From Alphaproteobacteria bacterium (GTDB lineage: Bacteria; Pseudomonadota; Alphaproteobacteria; MPNO01; UBA830), in NCBI GenBank assembly GCA_022822405.1, contig JAJEBT010000007.1:53042-117041 (forward strand): 64,000 bases of DNA, in the 5' to 3' direction. Every line of letters begins with the position of its first letter. The stretch's first letter is position 1. Positions 25,799 to 34,366 of the stretch are shown here, piece after piece. The notes under the pieces were generated by a model. That model made no database searches and was not told where the DNA came from. It was given only the letters and a program-made list of their open reading frames with translations. A program made the translations under genes and the position numbers.

Positions 25799-26802
25799 GA
25801 GTCCTGCAGCCAGCCGGGGGCCGGCAGTCCCTTCTCTTCCAGGAATTTCGGATTGAACAGTTTCGACTGGTAGCGCTGGCCGCCATCGCACAGGATCGTG
25901 ACAATGGTGTGACCGGGGCCCAGGTCGCGCGCGAGGCGGATGGCGCCGGCGACGTTGATGCCCGACGATCCGCCGAGGCAGAGCCCTTCCTCGCGCAGCA
26001 GATCGAATATGACGGGAAGCGCCTCGTTGTCCAGTATGCGATAGGGGTGGTCGACCTTGGCCTGGGCGACATTCGCGGTCACCCGGCCCTGGCCGATGCC
26101 CTCGGTGATCGACGAGCCCTCACTCGCCAGCTCCCCGGTACTGAAATAGCTGTACATCGCGGCGCCCTCGGGATCGGCGAGGCCGATCGCCACCTCCGGA
26201 TTCTGCTCCTTGAGATACGTCGAAATGCCGGCGAGCGTGCCGCCGGTGCCTATGGCGCAGATGAAACCGTCGACGCGGCCGTCGGTCTGGCGCCAGATCT
26301 CCGGGCCGGTGGACCGGTAGTGCCCCTGCCAGTTCGCCGGATTGTCCCACTGGTTGGCCCAGATCGCGCCGTTGGACTCCTTTTCCGCGTAGTCCGCCGC
26401 AACGCGCTCGGACACCCGGACATAGTTGCCGGGATCACGGTAGGGCTTTGCCGGGACCGGCATGAGTTCCGCGCCGCACAGGCGCAGCATGTCCATCTTC
26501 TCGCGGCTCTGGGTCTCGGGAATGACGATGACGGTGCGGTAGCCGCGCGCATTGGCGACGAGCGCAAGCCCGATTCCGGTATTGCCAGCGGTGCCTTCGA
26601 CGATCACGCCGCCGGGCTTCAGGAGGCCCCGTTCCTCAGCGTCCAGGATCATGTAGAGCGCGGCGCGATCCTTGACCGACCCTCCCGGATTCAGAAACTC
26701 GGCCTTGCCGTAGATCTCGCAGCCGGTGCTCTCCGACGCCCGCCGCAACCTGATCAGCGGCGTATTGCCGACGCTCCCCGTAAAACCGTCTCGCGTATCC
26801 AT
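25795..26802 (-). CDS. cysK: Cysteine synthase A (O-acetylserine sulfhydrylase)
   Basis: 335 residues, a fold-type II PLP enzyme making cysteine from O-acetylserine and sulfide. The PLP lysine is in PGGSVKDRAA (Lys about 44). The substrate loop is GTAGNTGIGL and the phosphate-binding loop is GTGGTLAG. The PLP-ring Ser region is seen as GGSSGINVAGA near the C-terminal third. It follows cysE by 49 bases on the same strand and overlaps the GST start, so cysE-cysK-GST form one cysteine unit. Some relatives act on cystathionine or phosphoserine; the cysE neighbour favours the O-acetylserine route. Confidence 0.92.
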   Translation of the reverse strand: MDTRDGFTGSVGNTPLIRLRRASESTGCEIYGKAEFLNPGGSVKDRAALYMILDAEERGLLKPGGVIVEGTAGNTGIGLALVANARGYRTVIVIPETQSREKMDMLRLCGAELMPVPAKPYRDPGNYVRVSERVAADYAEKESNGAIWANQWDNPANWQGHYRSTGPEIWRQTDGRVDGFICAIGTGGTLAGISTYLKEQNPEVAIGLADPEGAAMYSYFSTGELASEGSSITEGIGQGRVTANVAQAKVDHPYRILDNEALPVIFDLLREEGLCLGGSSGINVAGAIRLARDLGPGHTIVTILCDGGQRYQSKLFNPKFLEEKGLPAPGWLQDS

Positions 26803-26851
26803 GCTCGATACCCCGCCTTGCCCTGCCGCGCATCCCGGTCCGGAAACCGCT

Positions 26852-27577
26852 TCACGGTCCGACCGTATCTCCCGTGCCCAAATCCCCGGATGCGGACGGT
26901 GACGATGCCGTTTCCCGTCCGCGTTCCAGGTCGTCGATCCGCACCCTGAGAGCCTGGATCTCGCCCATCACGCCCTCGACCGTTCTCGCAACGGGATCGG
27001 GCAGGTCGCCGCGGGGCACGCCATAGGCGGCAAACCGGGGATCGGAGCCGGTCCGGTCCCGCGCCTGCGCCTGCCGGGCGGGTATGCCGACCATCGTCAC
27101 CCCCGCCGCGACATCCGCCAGCACCACCGCGTTGGCACCGATCAGCGCGCCGTCGCCGACCGTGATCGGCCCGAGAACCTGCGCCCCGGCGCCGACGACG
27201 ACGCCGTTGCCGATGGTCGGGTGGCGCTTGGCCTTCTCCAGCGTCACGCCGCCGAGAGTGACGCCATGATAGAGCGTGACATCGTCGCCGATCTCCGCGG
27301 TCTCGCCGATCACGCAGCCCATGCCATGATCTATGAACAGGCGGCGCCCGAGCCTGGCCGCGGGATGAATCTCGATGCCGGTCAGGAACCTCCCGACAGT
27401 CGAAAGAAAACGGCCGAGAAAGAACAGCCGCACACTCCAGCAGAAATGGGCCAAATGATGGAGTAGCAGCGCATGGAACCCCGGATAGCAGAAGATCACC
27501 TCGAGGCGCGAACGCGCAGCCGGGTCCTTCTCCATGATCACCCGGACATCCTCAGTCAGTCGCCGCAGCCACGCCAT
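26852..27577 (-). CDS. cysE: Serine O-acetyltransferase (EpsC-type)
   Basis: 241 residues, making O-acetylserine from serine and acetyl-CoA for the CysK enzyme encoded next. The left-handed beta-helix of hexapeptide repeats runs from about 60 to 165, with the active-site segment [30 protein letters not shown] and the acetyl-CoA block [30 protein letters not shown]. The N-terminal helical domain is short, as in the EpsC/SrpH subgroup rather than enterobacterial CysE. The long C-terminal tail after residue 185 is proline/charge rich. It is the first gene of the unit and is divergent from the acyl-CoA ligase. Confidence 0.93.
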   Translation of the reverse strand: MAWLRRLTEDVRVIMEKDPAARSRLEVIFCYPGFHALLLHHLAHFCWSVRLFFLGRFLSTVGRFLTGIEIHPAARLGRRLFIDHGMGCVIGETAEIGDDVTLYHGVTLGGVTLEKAKRHPTIGNGVVVGAGAQVLGPITVGDGALIGANAVVLADVAAGVTMVGIPARQAQARDRTGSDPRFAAYGVPRGDLPDPVARTVEGVMGEIQALRVRIDDLERGRETASSPSASGDLGTGDTVGP

Positions 27578-27893
27578 GGTTCAGGCTCCGCTCTTTTCAG
27601 ATGTTCAGATGTCACTTAGGACGGAGTCCGGCTCTCATCAAGTGCAGGACTCTGAAATCGGACCACGGAACCGGTCTGCCAGCAAACCGTCCCGGCGGCG
27701 CGCCCGGCCACCGGTGCGGGACTTGCCCAAGACCGTTCCCGCCCCCGACAAGGGAACGGGTGCCGCCTTTGACGGCGCGCGCCCGGGAGGATTGCGGCCG
27801 GGGCTGTGACGGAACGCCCTCGAACCTGTACGGTGCCGGCGGCAGCCACTGCAGTTCGGAAGATGCCGGTTGTCGTGGATTGGAGGGCAGAAC
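27578..27893. other. Divergent intergenic region between cysE and the feruloyl-CoA synthase-like gene
   Basis: 316 bases that must carry both promoters. A spaced 6-bp inverted repeat (GAGTCC...GGACTC, 27626-27656 region) is the only structure noticed; no confident promoter boxes or RNA element could be assigned. The ORFs that cross it are shadows. Confidence 0.45.
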
Positions 27894-29711
27894 GTGGAGT
27901 CATCGGCAGGCCATGTGCCCCATCGAGTCGTCCGTGAGGAACGCCGCGACGGGACAATTTTCCTGCAGTCGGGTCTCGAACTCGGACCGGTCGCGCACAC
28001 GACGGTCGACTGGTTGAATCGCTGGGCCACCGAGGCGCCCGACCGCGTCTTCATCGCGGAGAGGAGCGGCGACGGATGGCGGGAGGTCACCTATTCCGAG
28101 ATGGCCCAGCTGGTCCGGGCCGCCGCCGAAGGCCTCCTTGCCCGGGGGATCGGGTACGGCAGCCCGGTCGTCGTGCTGTCGGGGCCGTCGGTCGATCATG
28201 CGATCCTGGCGCTTGCGGCGCAGACCGTCGGCGCCCCGCTGGTGCCGTTGGCCGAGCAATACTCGCTCCTGCCCGAGGCCCGGCCCAGGTTGCGCTATTG
28301 CACCGGCAAGGTACGCCCCGCGATGGTCTATGCCGCCGACGCGGAGGCCTACGGGCCGGCCCTCGCGCTCGACATCTTCGACGGTGTGCAGAAATTCGCG
28401 AGCCGCGCGGGCGGCGGCGACACCGCCGCGTTTTCCGATCTTCTGAAGGGCGAGCCGGCGGCGGATGTCGACGCCGCCTTCGCCCGGGTCAGCCCCGACA
28501 CGCTCGCCAAGATCCTCTTTACCTCCGGCTCCACCTCCGACCCCAAGGGCGTGCCCCAGACCCAGCGGATGCTGACCATCAACCAGGCGCAATACCTCGC
28601 CTGCCTGCCCCTGCTCGGACGCAAGCCCCACAAGCTCCTCAGCTGGCCGCCCTGGAACCACGTGTTCGCCGGCAATTCCGATTTCAACATGATGCTGGCG
28701 AACGGCGGCAGCCTCTATCTCGACGACGGCAAACCGGCCGGCCGGCTGTTCGAGCGTTCGCTCGAGAATCTCCGCATGCACCCGGGAACGCTGGCCATCG
28801 ACCTGCCCGTCGCCCATGCGCTCACCGTCCGGGCGATGCGGGCGGATGCGGAGCTGCGCCGCGCCTATTTCCGCGATCTCGACATGTTCTTCTATGCCGG
28901 CGCGTCGCTTCCCGCGGACGTCTGGTCGGCGATCGAGGAGATGGCGATGGCGGAGCGCGGAGAGGTGCCCCTGATGATCTCGGGCTGGGGCATGACCGAG
29001 ACCGCACCCTGCGCGGTACTCTACCACCAGAGGGGCGCCGCGTCCGGGATGGTCGGGGTGCCGGTTCCCGAGGTGACGGCAAAGCTGATTCCCCTCGGCA
29101 ACGACCGCCACGAGCTGAGGGTCAGGGGTCCCAACGTGATCGACGGGTATTTCGAGGATCCTGACCGGACCGCCGCGAGCTTCGACGAGGAGGGATTCTT
29201 CGTCACCGGGGACGCGATCCGTCTTGTCGACCCGGACGACGACACGCGGGGACTGTTTTTCGACGGCCGGCTTACAGAAGATTTCAAGCTGACCACCGGC
29301 ACCTGGGTCCGGGCGAGCGTTCTGCGCATCGAGGCGATGGCGGCGCTTTCGGGCCTGGTTCAGGACATCGTCGTTGTGGGCGAAGGCCGTGAGGAGATCG
29401 GCCTGCTGGTCTTTCCGGCGACGGGCCGCTGCGCCGGCGCTTCGACGGACCCCGACGGAGCGGTGCTGGACGAGGCCTTTGCCGCCGAACTCCGGACCGT
29501 GCTGGAGGGGCTCGCTGCACAAGCGACGGGCTCGTCGAAGCGCATCGCCCGCGCCATCGTGCTCGCCGAGCCGCCTTCGGTCGGCGCCGGAGAGATCACG
29601 CCCAAGGGGAGCCTCAACGTTCGAACCGTCACGACCCTGCGCGCCGGCCTCGTGGAGCGCCTCTACGACGACCGGAATCCGGCGGCAATCCGGCTGGCCG
29701 AAGGCGAATGA
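27894..29711 (+). CDS. Feruloyl-CoA synthase-like AMP-forming ligase
   Basis: 605 residues from the GTG at 27894, which has GGAGGG six bases upstream; the ORF track starts eight codons earlier at a TTG. The adenylation motifs are FTSGSTSDPKGVPQT (P-loop, about 210-225), GWGMTETAP (about 365-373) and the hinge/Asp region FFVTGDAIRL. The N-terminal segment VDWLNRWATEAPDRVFIAERS and overall length match feruloyl-CoA synthases, which activate hydroxycinnamic acids for side-chain shortening. The usual partners (enoyl-CoA hydratase/lyase and vanillin dehydrogenase) are not adjacent, so another aryl acid is possible. Confidence 0.8.
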   Translation: MESSAGHVPHRVVREERRDGTIFLQSGLELGPVAHTTVDWLNRWATEAPDRVFIAERSGDGWREVTYSEMAQLVRAAAEGLLARGIGYGSPVVVLSGPSVDHAILALAAQTVGAPLVPLAEQYSLLPEARPRLRYCTGKVRPAMVYAADAEAYGPALALDIFDGVQKFASRAGGGDTAAFSDLLKGEPAADVDAAFARVSPDTLAKILFTSGSTSDPKGVPQTQRMLTINQAQYLACLPLLGRKPHKLLSWPPWNHVFAGNSDFNMMLANGGSLYLDDGKPAGRLFERSLENLRMHPGTLAIDLPVAHALTVRAMRADAELRRAYFRDLDMFFYAGASLPADVWSAIEEMAMAERGEVPLMISGWGMTETAPCAVLYHQRGAASGMVGVPVPEVTAKLIPLGNDRHELRVRGPNVIDGYFEDPDRTAASFDEEGFFVTGDAIRLVDPDDDTRGLFFDGRLTEDFKLTTGTWVRASVLRIEAMAALSGLVQDIVVVGEGREEIGLLVFPATGRCAGASTDPDGAVLDEAFAAELRTVLEGLAAQATGSSKRIARAIVLAEPPSVGAGEITPKGSLNVRTVTTLRAGLVERLYDDRNPAAIRLAEGE

Positions 29712-29791
29712 CCCCTATCCGAGAGACGCTGCCTCCGCGTGATCCTTCCCGATCGCGGACGCGGCAAGCCTGCCAGAGGATCGCTTCGCGT

Positions 29792-30673
29792 TTATGGATC
29801 GTCCCAGGATCTCCGCATGCGCTCGCCGATGTCGCAACCCCCGGGATAGACATATCCGCCCGGTGACCGGTGCGGACGCCCGGTCGACGACACCCGGACG
29901 AGATGGGCGGAAAGATCCCCATCGCTTCCCGGTGCGGTTCCCGCAATCTCCAGGACCAGCTTCCGCCGTATCGCACGCGCGAAATCCTCGAAACTGTTCG
30001 CGACCACGATGAACGCACCGGGCCCGCCGATCACGCAGCCCCGGTAATACTTGTCCAGGTCCGGCAGGTGGAACCTGCTGCTGTACGGGCCGCTCCGGTT
30101 GATGATGGGAAGCCCGTTGATGGTGATCCGCCGGGACACGGTGGCGTCGCGGACCGCGTCGACGAGACGTCCATGATTGTTCGGCCCGTCGCCGGAGACG
30201 TCTATCACGCGCCGCGTTCCATCGAGGGCGTTCGACTCGATCATCTCCCGGGCCAGTTCGATGGCGTCGCTGATCGAGGTTCGGCGGCCAAACGTCAACG
30301 GCGCCTCAAGCAGGCGGGAGGCGAATGCCTCGGCGCTCCCGCGGTCGTGAACGAGTGTCCAGTCGATGACGACCCGATTGAAGGCGCGGCTCGAATAATC
30401 GATGTAGGCCACGCCGATCCTGCCGAGAAAACCCGAGGTGATTGCGCGGATGACCTCCGGGTTTCGGAACGCAGCGGCGACCCCCCGCCGCTGCAGCAGG
30501 GCTTCCTCCTGGTCTATGCTTCGCGAGACGTCGGTTGAAATGACGAGTTCGAGATCGACGGCCTGCGCTGCCGCCACCGTGGCGGTCACGAGGGCCGAGG
30601 CTGCCAGCACACCCGTGGCGAGCACCAGCCCCGCACCGCGCCGCAGCGTTCCCGTTACACCGCATCCCTTCAT
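29792..30673 (-). CDS. DUF1194 (von Willebrand A-like) exported protein
   Basis: About 293 residues from the ATG at 30671-30673, chosen because it gives a normal signal peptide (KGCGVTGTLRRGAGLVLATG...VAAAQA); the ORF-track GTG adds nine residues. The mature part is a VWA-like domain of DUF1194: the MIDAS-type DVSRSI follows the first strand (LELVISTDVSRSI) and DVSGDGPNN carries later metal-binding residues. Such proteins bind a divalent cation and probably mediate protein-protein contacts in the periplasm. The role is unknown. It converges on the ligase gene, with 80 bases between. Confidence 0.85.
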   Translation of the reverse strand: MKGCGVTGTLRRGAGLVLATGVLAASALVTATVAAAQAVDLELVISTDVSRSIDQEEALLQRRGVAAAFRNPEVIRAITSGFLGRIGVAYIDYSSRAFNRVVIDWTLVHDRGSAEAFASRLLEAPLTFGRRTSISDAIELAREMIESNALDGTRRVIDVSGDGPNNHGRLVDAVRDATVSRRITINGLPIINRSGPYSSRFHLPDLDKYYRGCVIGGPGAFIVVANSFEDFARAIRRKLVLEIAGTAPGSDGDLSAHLVRVSSTGRPHRSPGGYVYPGGCDIGERMRRSWDDP

Positions 30674-30992
30674 CCGACCGGTCCCTGCCATGTCATCCAC
30701 GGTGGCCGACGCTGATCACCCAGAGCATAGACAAGCCGGAGCGCTTAGTCGACATGCACGGCCGATCGGCAAGGGACCTGATGCAGGGAGCATGATCGAA
30801 GATCACAAGCCGGTAATCGGGCCGGAGAAGAAAGCGGGACCGGCCCCGGTCGGGGCATTGTTCGGCGCTCCTGGCAGGCCGTCCCGCGCCGGGCGGCCGC
30901 GATTGGCGGCGGGCAGCTGAAATGTAGAATGGCATCTTCGGAAGAAGCATGACCCGAGAGGCTTCTGCACGAGCCCGGGCGAGGATCGGACA

Positions 30993-31337
30993 ATGGCCGG
31001 CAACGGAGAAATCGACATCGGGGCGATGCGTGCGCTGCTCGCCGAGGAGCGGAACGCCCTCGTCCGCGCCAGTGCCGCGACGGCAGAAGACCGCGCCCCG
31101 GTCGAGCTCGACCAGCCGGCGATGGGCCGGCTTTCGCGGATGGACGCGATGCGGGCGCAGGGGATGGCCGAGGCCTCCGAGGCGCGGCGCCGAGCACGCC
31201 TGTCGCGCATCGACGCCGCCGTCGGGCGGATCGAGGACGGAAGCTTTGGCGAGTGCCTCGAATGCGGCGAGCCGATCCCGCAACGCCGCCTCGAAATCGA
31301 CCCCGCCGCCACCCTCTGCGTGTCCTGCGCCGGCTGA
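30993..31337 (+). CDS. TraR/DksA family zinc-finger protein
   Basis: 114 residues. The C-terminal DksA-type zinc finger is CLECGEPIPQRRLEIDPAATLCVSC, split here as C-x2-C (ECLECG) and C-x2-C (CVSC). The N-terminal ~70 residues are helical and charged, long enough for part of the coiled coil that reaches into the RNA polymerase secondary channel, and contain many Arg/Ala/Glu. Short DksA-like proteins tune transcription during stress, with or without ppGpp. GAGG lies 8 bases before the ATG. It precedes the methylamine cluster by about 95 bases; whether it regulates it is unknown. Confidence 0.88.
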   Translation: MAGNGEIDIGAMRALLAEERNALVRASAATAEDRAPVELDQPAMGRLSRMDAMRAQGMAEASEARRRARLSRIDAAVGRIEDGSFGECLECGEPIPQRRLEIDPAATLCVSCAG

Positions 31338-31431
31338 ACGCGCCATCCGGCCGCACCCCCCGGCGGCGCGGTCGTTTGCGCCGCTCCGGGCTGCGGGTTA
31401 GGTTGCCGTCCCCAGGGGCGGGAGGCGCCGG

Positions 31432-32340
31432 ATGTGCGGCATTGTCGGACTGTTTCTGAAGAACCCGGCGCTCCGGGACGAACTTGGCGCGCGGTTCGCA
31501 ACCATGCTCGCCGGCATGGCCGACCGTGGCCCTGACAGCGCCGGCCTCGCGGTCTTCCATGACCCCATGCCGGAGACGGAGTGCAAGCTCACCCTGTTCG
31601 CGCCGGATCCGGACCATGACTGGGACGCGCTCGGGAGCGCACTCGGCCATGCGCTCGGCGCGGCACCCCGCATCGACGTGCGATCGAACCACGCCGTCCT
31701 GCGCATCCAGGGGAGCGCCGACCGGGTGGTCGACTGGCTCGCCGCCAACCGGCCCGACATCCGGGTCATGGGCTACGGCCGGCTGATCGAGGTCTTCAAG
31801 GACAAGGGGCTACCGGGCGACATCACCGCGCGCTTCGGCGTCGGGGAAATGGGCGGTACGCACGCCATCGGGCACACCCGGATGGCGACCGAGAGCGCGG
31901 TGACGACCGAGCACTCGCATCCCTTCATCGCGGCGGACGATGTCTGCCTCGTGCATAACGGGTCGCTGAGCAACCACAACCGCCTCCGGCTGCAGCTCCA
32001 GCGCCGGGGGCTCCAATTCGAGTCCGACAACGACACCGAGGTCGCGGCGCGCTACTTCGCCCACCGCCTCGGCGAGGGCGCGAGCCTCAAGGAGGCGATG
32101 GAAGCCGGCCTTGACGACCTTGACGGCTTCTATACCTTCGCCGTGGGCACGGCAGACGGCTTCGCGGTATTGCGCGATGCCTTCGCCTGCAAGCCCGCCG
32201 TGCTCGCCGAAACCGAGGACTGGGTGGCGATGGCGTCCGAATTCCGCTCGCTCGCGGACCTTCCCGGCGTCGACGAAGCAGCGATCTGGGAACCGGAACC
32301 CTCGATCGTCTACACGTGGTCGCTGGAGGGCAGTTCATGA
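31432..32340 (+). CDS. mgsA: N-methylglutamate synthase subunit A, class II glutamine amidotransferase domain (GlxB-like)
   Basis: 302 residues beginning MCGIVGLF, so the N-terminal nucleophile Cys2 of class II amidotransferases is exposed after Met removal. Conserved GHTRMATES and the LVHNGSLSNH block match the glutaminase domain of glutamate synthase. In N-methylglutamate synthase this subunit works with MgsB and MgsC to transfer methylamine from gamma-glutamylmethylamide to 2-oxoglutarate. The same fold is called GlxB in rhizobia. GGGAGG precedes the ATG. It overlaps mgsB as ATGA. The specific assignment rests on the whole cluster through mgdD. Confidence 0.88.
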   Translation: MCGIVGLFLKNPALRDELGARFATMLAGMADRGPDSAGLAVFHDPMPETECKLTLFAPDPDHDWDALGSALGHALGAAPRIDVRSNHAVLRIQGSADRVVDWLAANRPDIRVMGYGRLIEVFKDKGLPGDITARFGVGEMGGTHAIGHTRMATESAVTTEHSHPFIAADDVCLVHNGSLSNHNRLRLQLQRRGLQFESDNDTEVAARYFAHRLGEGASLKEAMEAGLDDLDGFYTFAVGTADGFAVLRDAFACKPAVLAETEDWVAMASEFRSLADLPGVDEAAIWEPEPSIVYTWSLEGSS

Positions 32341-33020
32341 CCGCGGTCGACCTGTCGACAAGTTCGGTACGGGAGCTCAACGCGCGGCTCCACGCCCTCG
32401 CCGCCGACACCAACGAGACCGCATGGCGCGTCACCCGGCCGAAGGGCGCCCACGCGATCGCGGCCGGACTCACCTTTCCCGTGTCGGTCGAGATAGATGG
32501 CCATGTCGGCTACTACTGCGGCGGGATGAACCAAGCGGCCGCGCTCACGATCAACGGCCATTGCGGCACCGGCGTCGGCGAGAACATGATGTCGGGATCG
32601 GTACGGGTCCGCGGCAACGCATCGCAATGCGCTGGCGCATCGGGCCATGGCGGACTCCTGGTGATCGAGGGCGACGCGGGACCGCGCTGCGGCATCTCGA
32701 TGAAGGGCGTCGACATTGTCGTCGGCGGGTCTGTCGGCCACATGAGCGCGTTCATGGCGCAGTCCGGCAACCTGGTGGTCTGCGGCGACGCCGGCGAGGA
32801 TCTCGGCGATTCGATCTACGAGGCGGCGATCTATGTCGGCGGCAGGACCGGACGCCTCGGCGCCGATTGTGTCGAGAAGGAAATGACGCCGGAACACCGC
32901 AGCCGCCTGGCAGCGCTTCTCGAACGGGCCGAAATCGACGCCGACCCGTCCGCCTTCCGGCGCTTCGGATCAGCGCGCCGGCTCTACCACTTCACCGTCG
33001 ACAACGCAGACGCCTATTGA
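32337..33020 (+). CDS. mgsB: N-methylglutamate synthase subunit B, GXGXG domain (GlxC-like)
   Basis: 227 residues from the ATG at 32337, coupled to mgsA by ATGA; the ORF track extends it upstream. It is the beta-helical GXGXG domain that forms the C-terminal part of large glutamate synthases, here a separate subunit. Repeats of Gly every few residues (GGMNQAAALTINGHCGTGVGENMMSG, GGLLVIEGDAGPRCG) show the fold. It has a structural role, holding the amidotransferase and FMN domains together with their ammonia or amine tunnel. It overlaps mgsC as TGATG. Confidence 0.88.
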   Translation: MTAVDLSTSSVRELNARLHALAADTNETAWRVTRPKGAHAIAAGLTFPVSVEIDGHVGYYCGGMNQAAALTINGHCGTGVGENMMSGSVRVRGNASQCAGASGHGGLLVIEGDAGPRCGISMKGVDIVVGGSVGHMSAFMAQSGNLVVCGDAGEDLGDSIYEAAIYVGGRTGRLGADCVEKEMTPEHRSRLAALLERAEIDADPSAFRRFGSARRLYHFTVDNADAY

Positions 33021-34336
33021 TGACCGTCGACCGCCGCACGCTGCGCCCGTCCGCGACGTTTCCCGACCACGTGCTGGCCGAGATCCACCGCGCCGCCGAC
33101 CAGGGCGTCTATGAAATCCGGGGCTTCGGCACCAAGCGCCACCTGCCCACCTTCGACGACCTCCTGTTCCTCGGCGCCTCGATGTCGCGCTACCCGCTCG
33201 AGGGCTACCGCGAACGCTGCGACACGAATGTCGTCCTCGGCGACCGCTTCGCCTCGAAGCCCGTCGAGCTCGCGATCCCGATTACCGTCGCGGGCATGAG
33301 CTTCGGCGCGCTCGGCGCCAACGCCAAGGAGGCGATCGGGCGCGCCTGCACCGCCATGGGCACGAGCTCGACCACCGGCGACGGCGGCATGACCGAGGAG
33401 GAGCGCCGCTCCTCCGAGACCCTGGTCTACCAGGTCCTGCCCTCGCGCTACGGCATGAACCCCGAAGACCTGCGCCGGGCGGACGCGATCGAGGTCGTCG
33501 TCGGGCAGGGCGCCAAGCCCGGCGGCGGCGGCATGCTGCTCGGTCAGAAGATCACCGAGCGGGTGGCCGCGATGCGCGACCTTCCGGTCGGCATCGACCA
33601 GCGCAGCGCCTGCCGCCATCCCGACTGGACCGGACCCGACGATCTCGCGATCAAGATCCAGGAGTTGCGCGAGATCACCGACTGGGAGAAGCCGGTCTAC
33701 ATCAAGATCGGCGCCTCCCGGCCGCAGTTCGACGTGCCGCTCGCCGTCAAGTCCGGCGCCGACGTGGTCGTGCTCGACGGCATGCAGGGCGGCACCGCGG
33801 CGACCCAGGACGTCTTCATCGAGCATGTCGGCATTCCGACGCTACCCGCCGTCCGCCGCGCGGTCGAAGCGCTGCAGGAGCTCGACATGCACCGCAAGGT
33901 GCAGCTCGTCGTGTCGGGCGGCATCAGGACCGGGGCCGACGTCGCCAAGGCGCTGGCGCTGGGCGCGGACGCGGTCTCGATCGGCTCGGCGGCGATGGTT
34001 GCGCTTGGCTGCAACCGCCCGGTCCATGTCGAGGACTACCACGCCATCGGGACCGAACCCGGCGCCTGCCACCACTGCCACACCGGCCGCTGCCCGGTCG
34101 GCGTGACCACCCAGGACGCCGATCTCGAAGCCCGCCTCGATCCCGAGCAGGGCGCCCGGTGGCTGAGGAACTACCTCACCGTCATGGTGCTGGAACTTCA
34201 GACCATCGCGCGAGCGAACGGCAAGAGCCACGTGCTCAATCTCGAGCCGGAGGATCTTGTCGCGCTGACCGTCGAGGCCGCGGCGATGGCGGGCGTGCCG
34301 CTCGCCGGAACCGACTGGATACCGGGTCGCGAATAG
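33020..34336 (+). CDS. mgsC: N-methylglutamate synthase subunit C, FMN/Fe-S glutamate-synthase domain (GlxD-like)
   Basis: 438 residues from the ATG at 33020 (TGATG with mgsB); the ORF track begins 300 codons early in a shadow frame. It matches the FMN-binding TIM-barrel domain of glutamate synthase: GMSFGALGANAKEAI, the GDGGMTEEE turn, GQGAKPGGGGML and the phosphate-binding GGIRTGADVAKALALGADAVSIG. A cysteine cluster CHHCHTGRCPVG (about 353-364) would bind the 3Fe-4S centre. It performs the reductive addition of the amine to 2-oxoglutarate. Position and partners favour methylamine over ammonia. Confidence 0.88.
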   Translation: MTVDRRTLRPSATFPDHVLAEIHRAADQGVYEIRGFGTKRHLPTFDDLLFLGASMSRYPLEGYRERCDTNVVLGDRFASKPVELAIPITVAGMSFGALGANAKEAIGRACTAMGTSSTTGDGGMTEEERRSSETLVYQVLPSRYGMNPEDLRRADAIEVVVGQGAKPGGGGMLLGQKITERVAAMRDLPVGIDQRSACRHPDWTGPDDLAIKIQELREITDWEKPVYIKIGASRPQFDVPLAVKSGADVVVLDGMQGGTAATQDVFIEHVGIPTLPAVRRAVEALQELDMHRKVQLVVSGGIRTGADVAKALALGADAVSIGSAAMVALGCNRPVHVEDYHAIGTEPGACHHCHTGRCPVGVTTQDADLEARLDPEQGARWLRNYLTVMVLELQTIARANGKSHVLNLEPEDLVALTVEAAAMAGVPLAGTDWIPGRE

Positions 34337-34366
34337 CGGCCCGCGGCAGGAACAGGGAGGAAGGAC

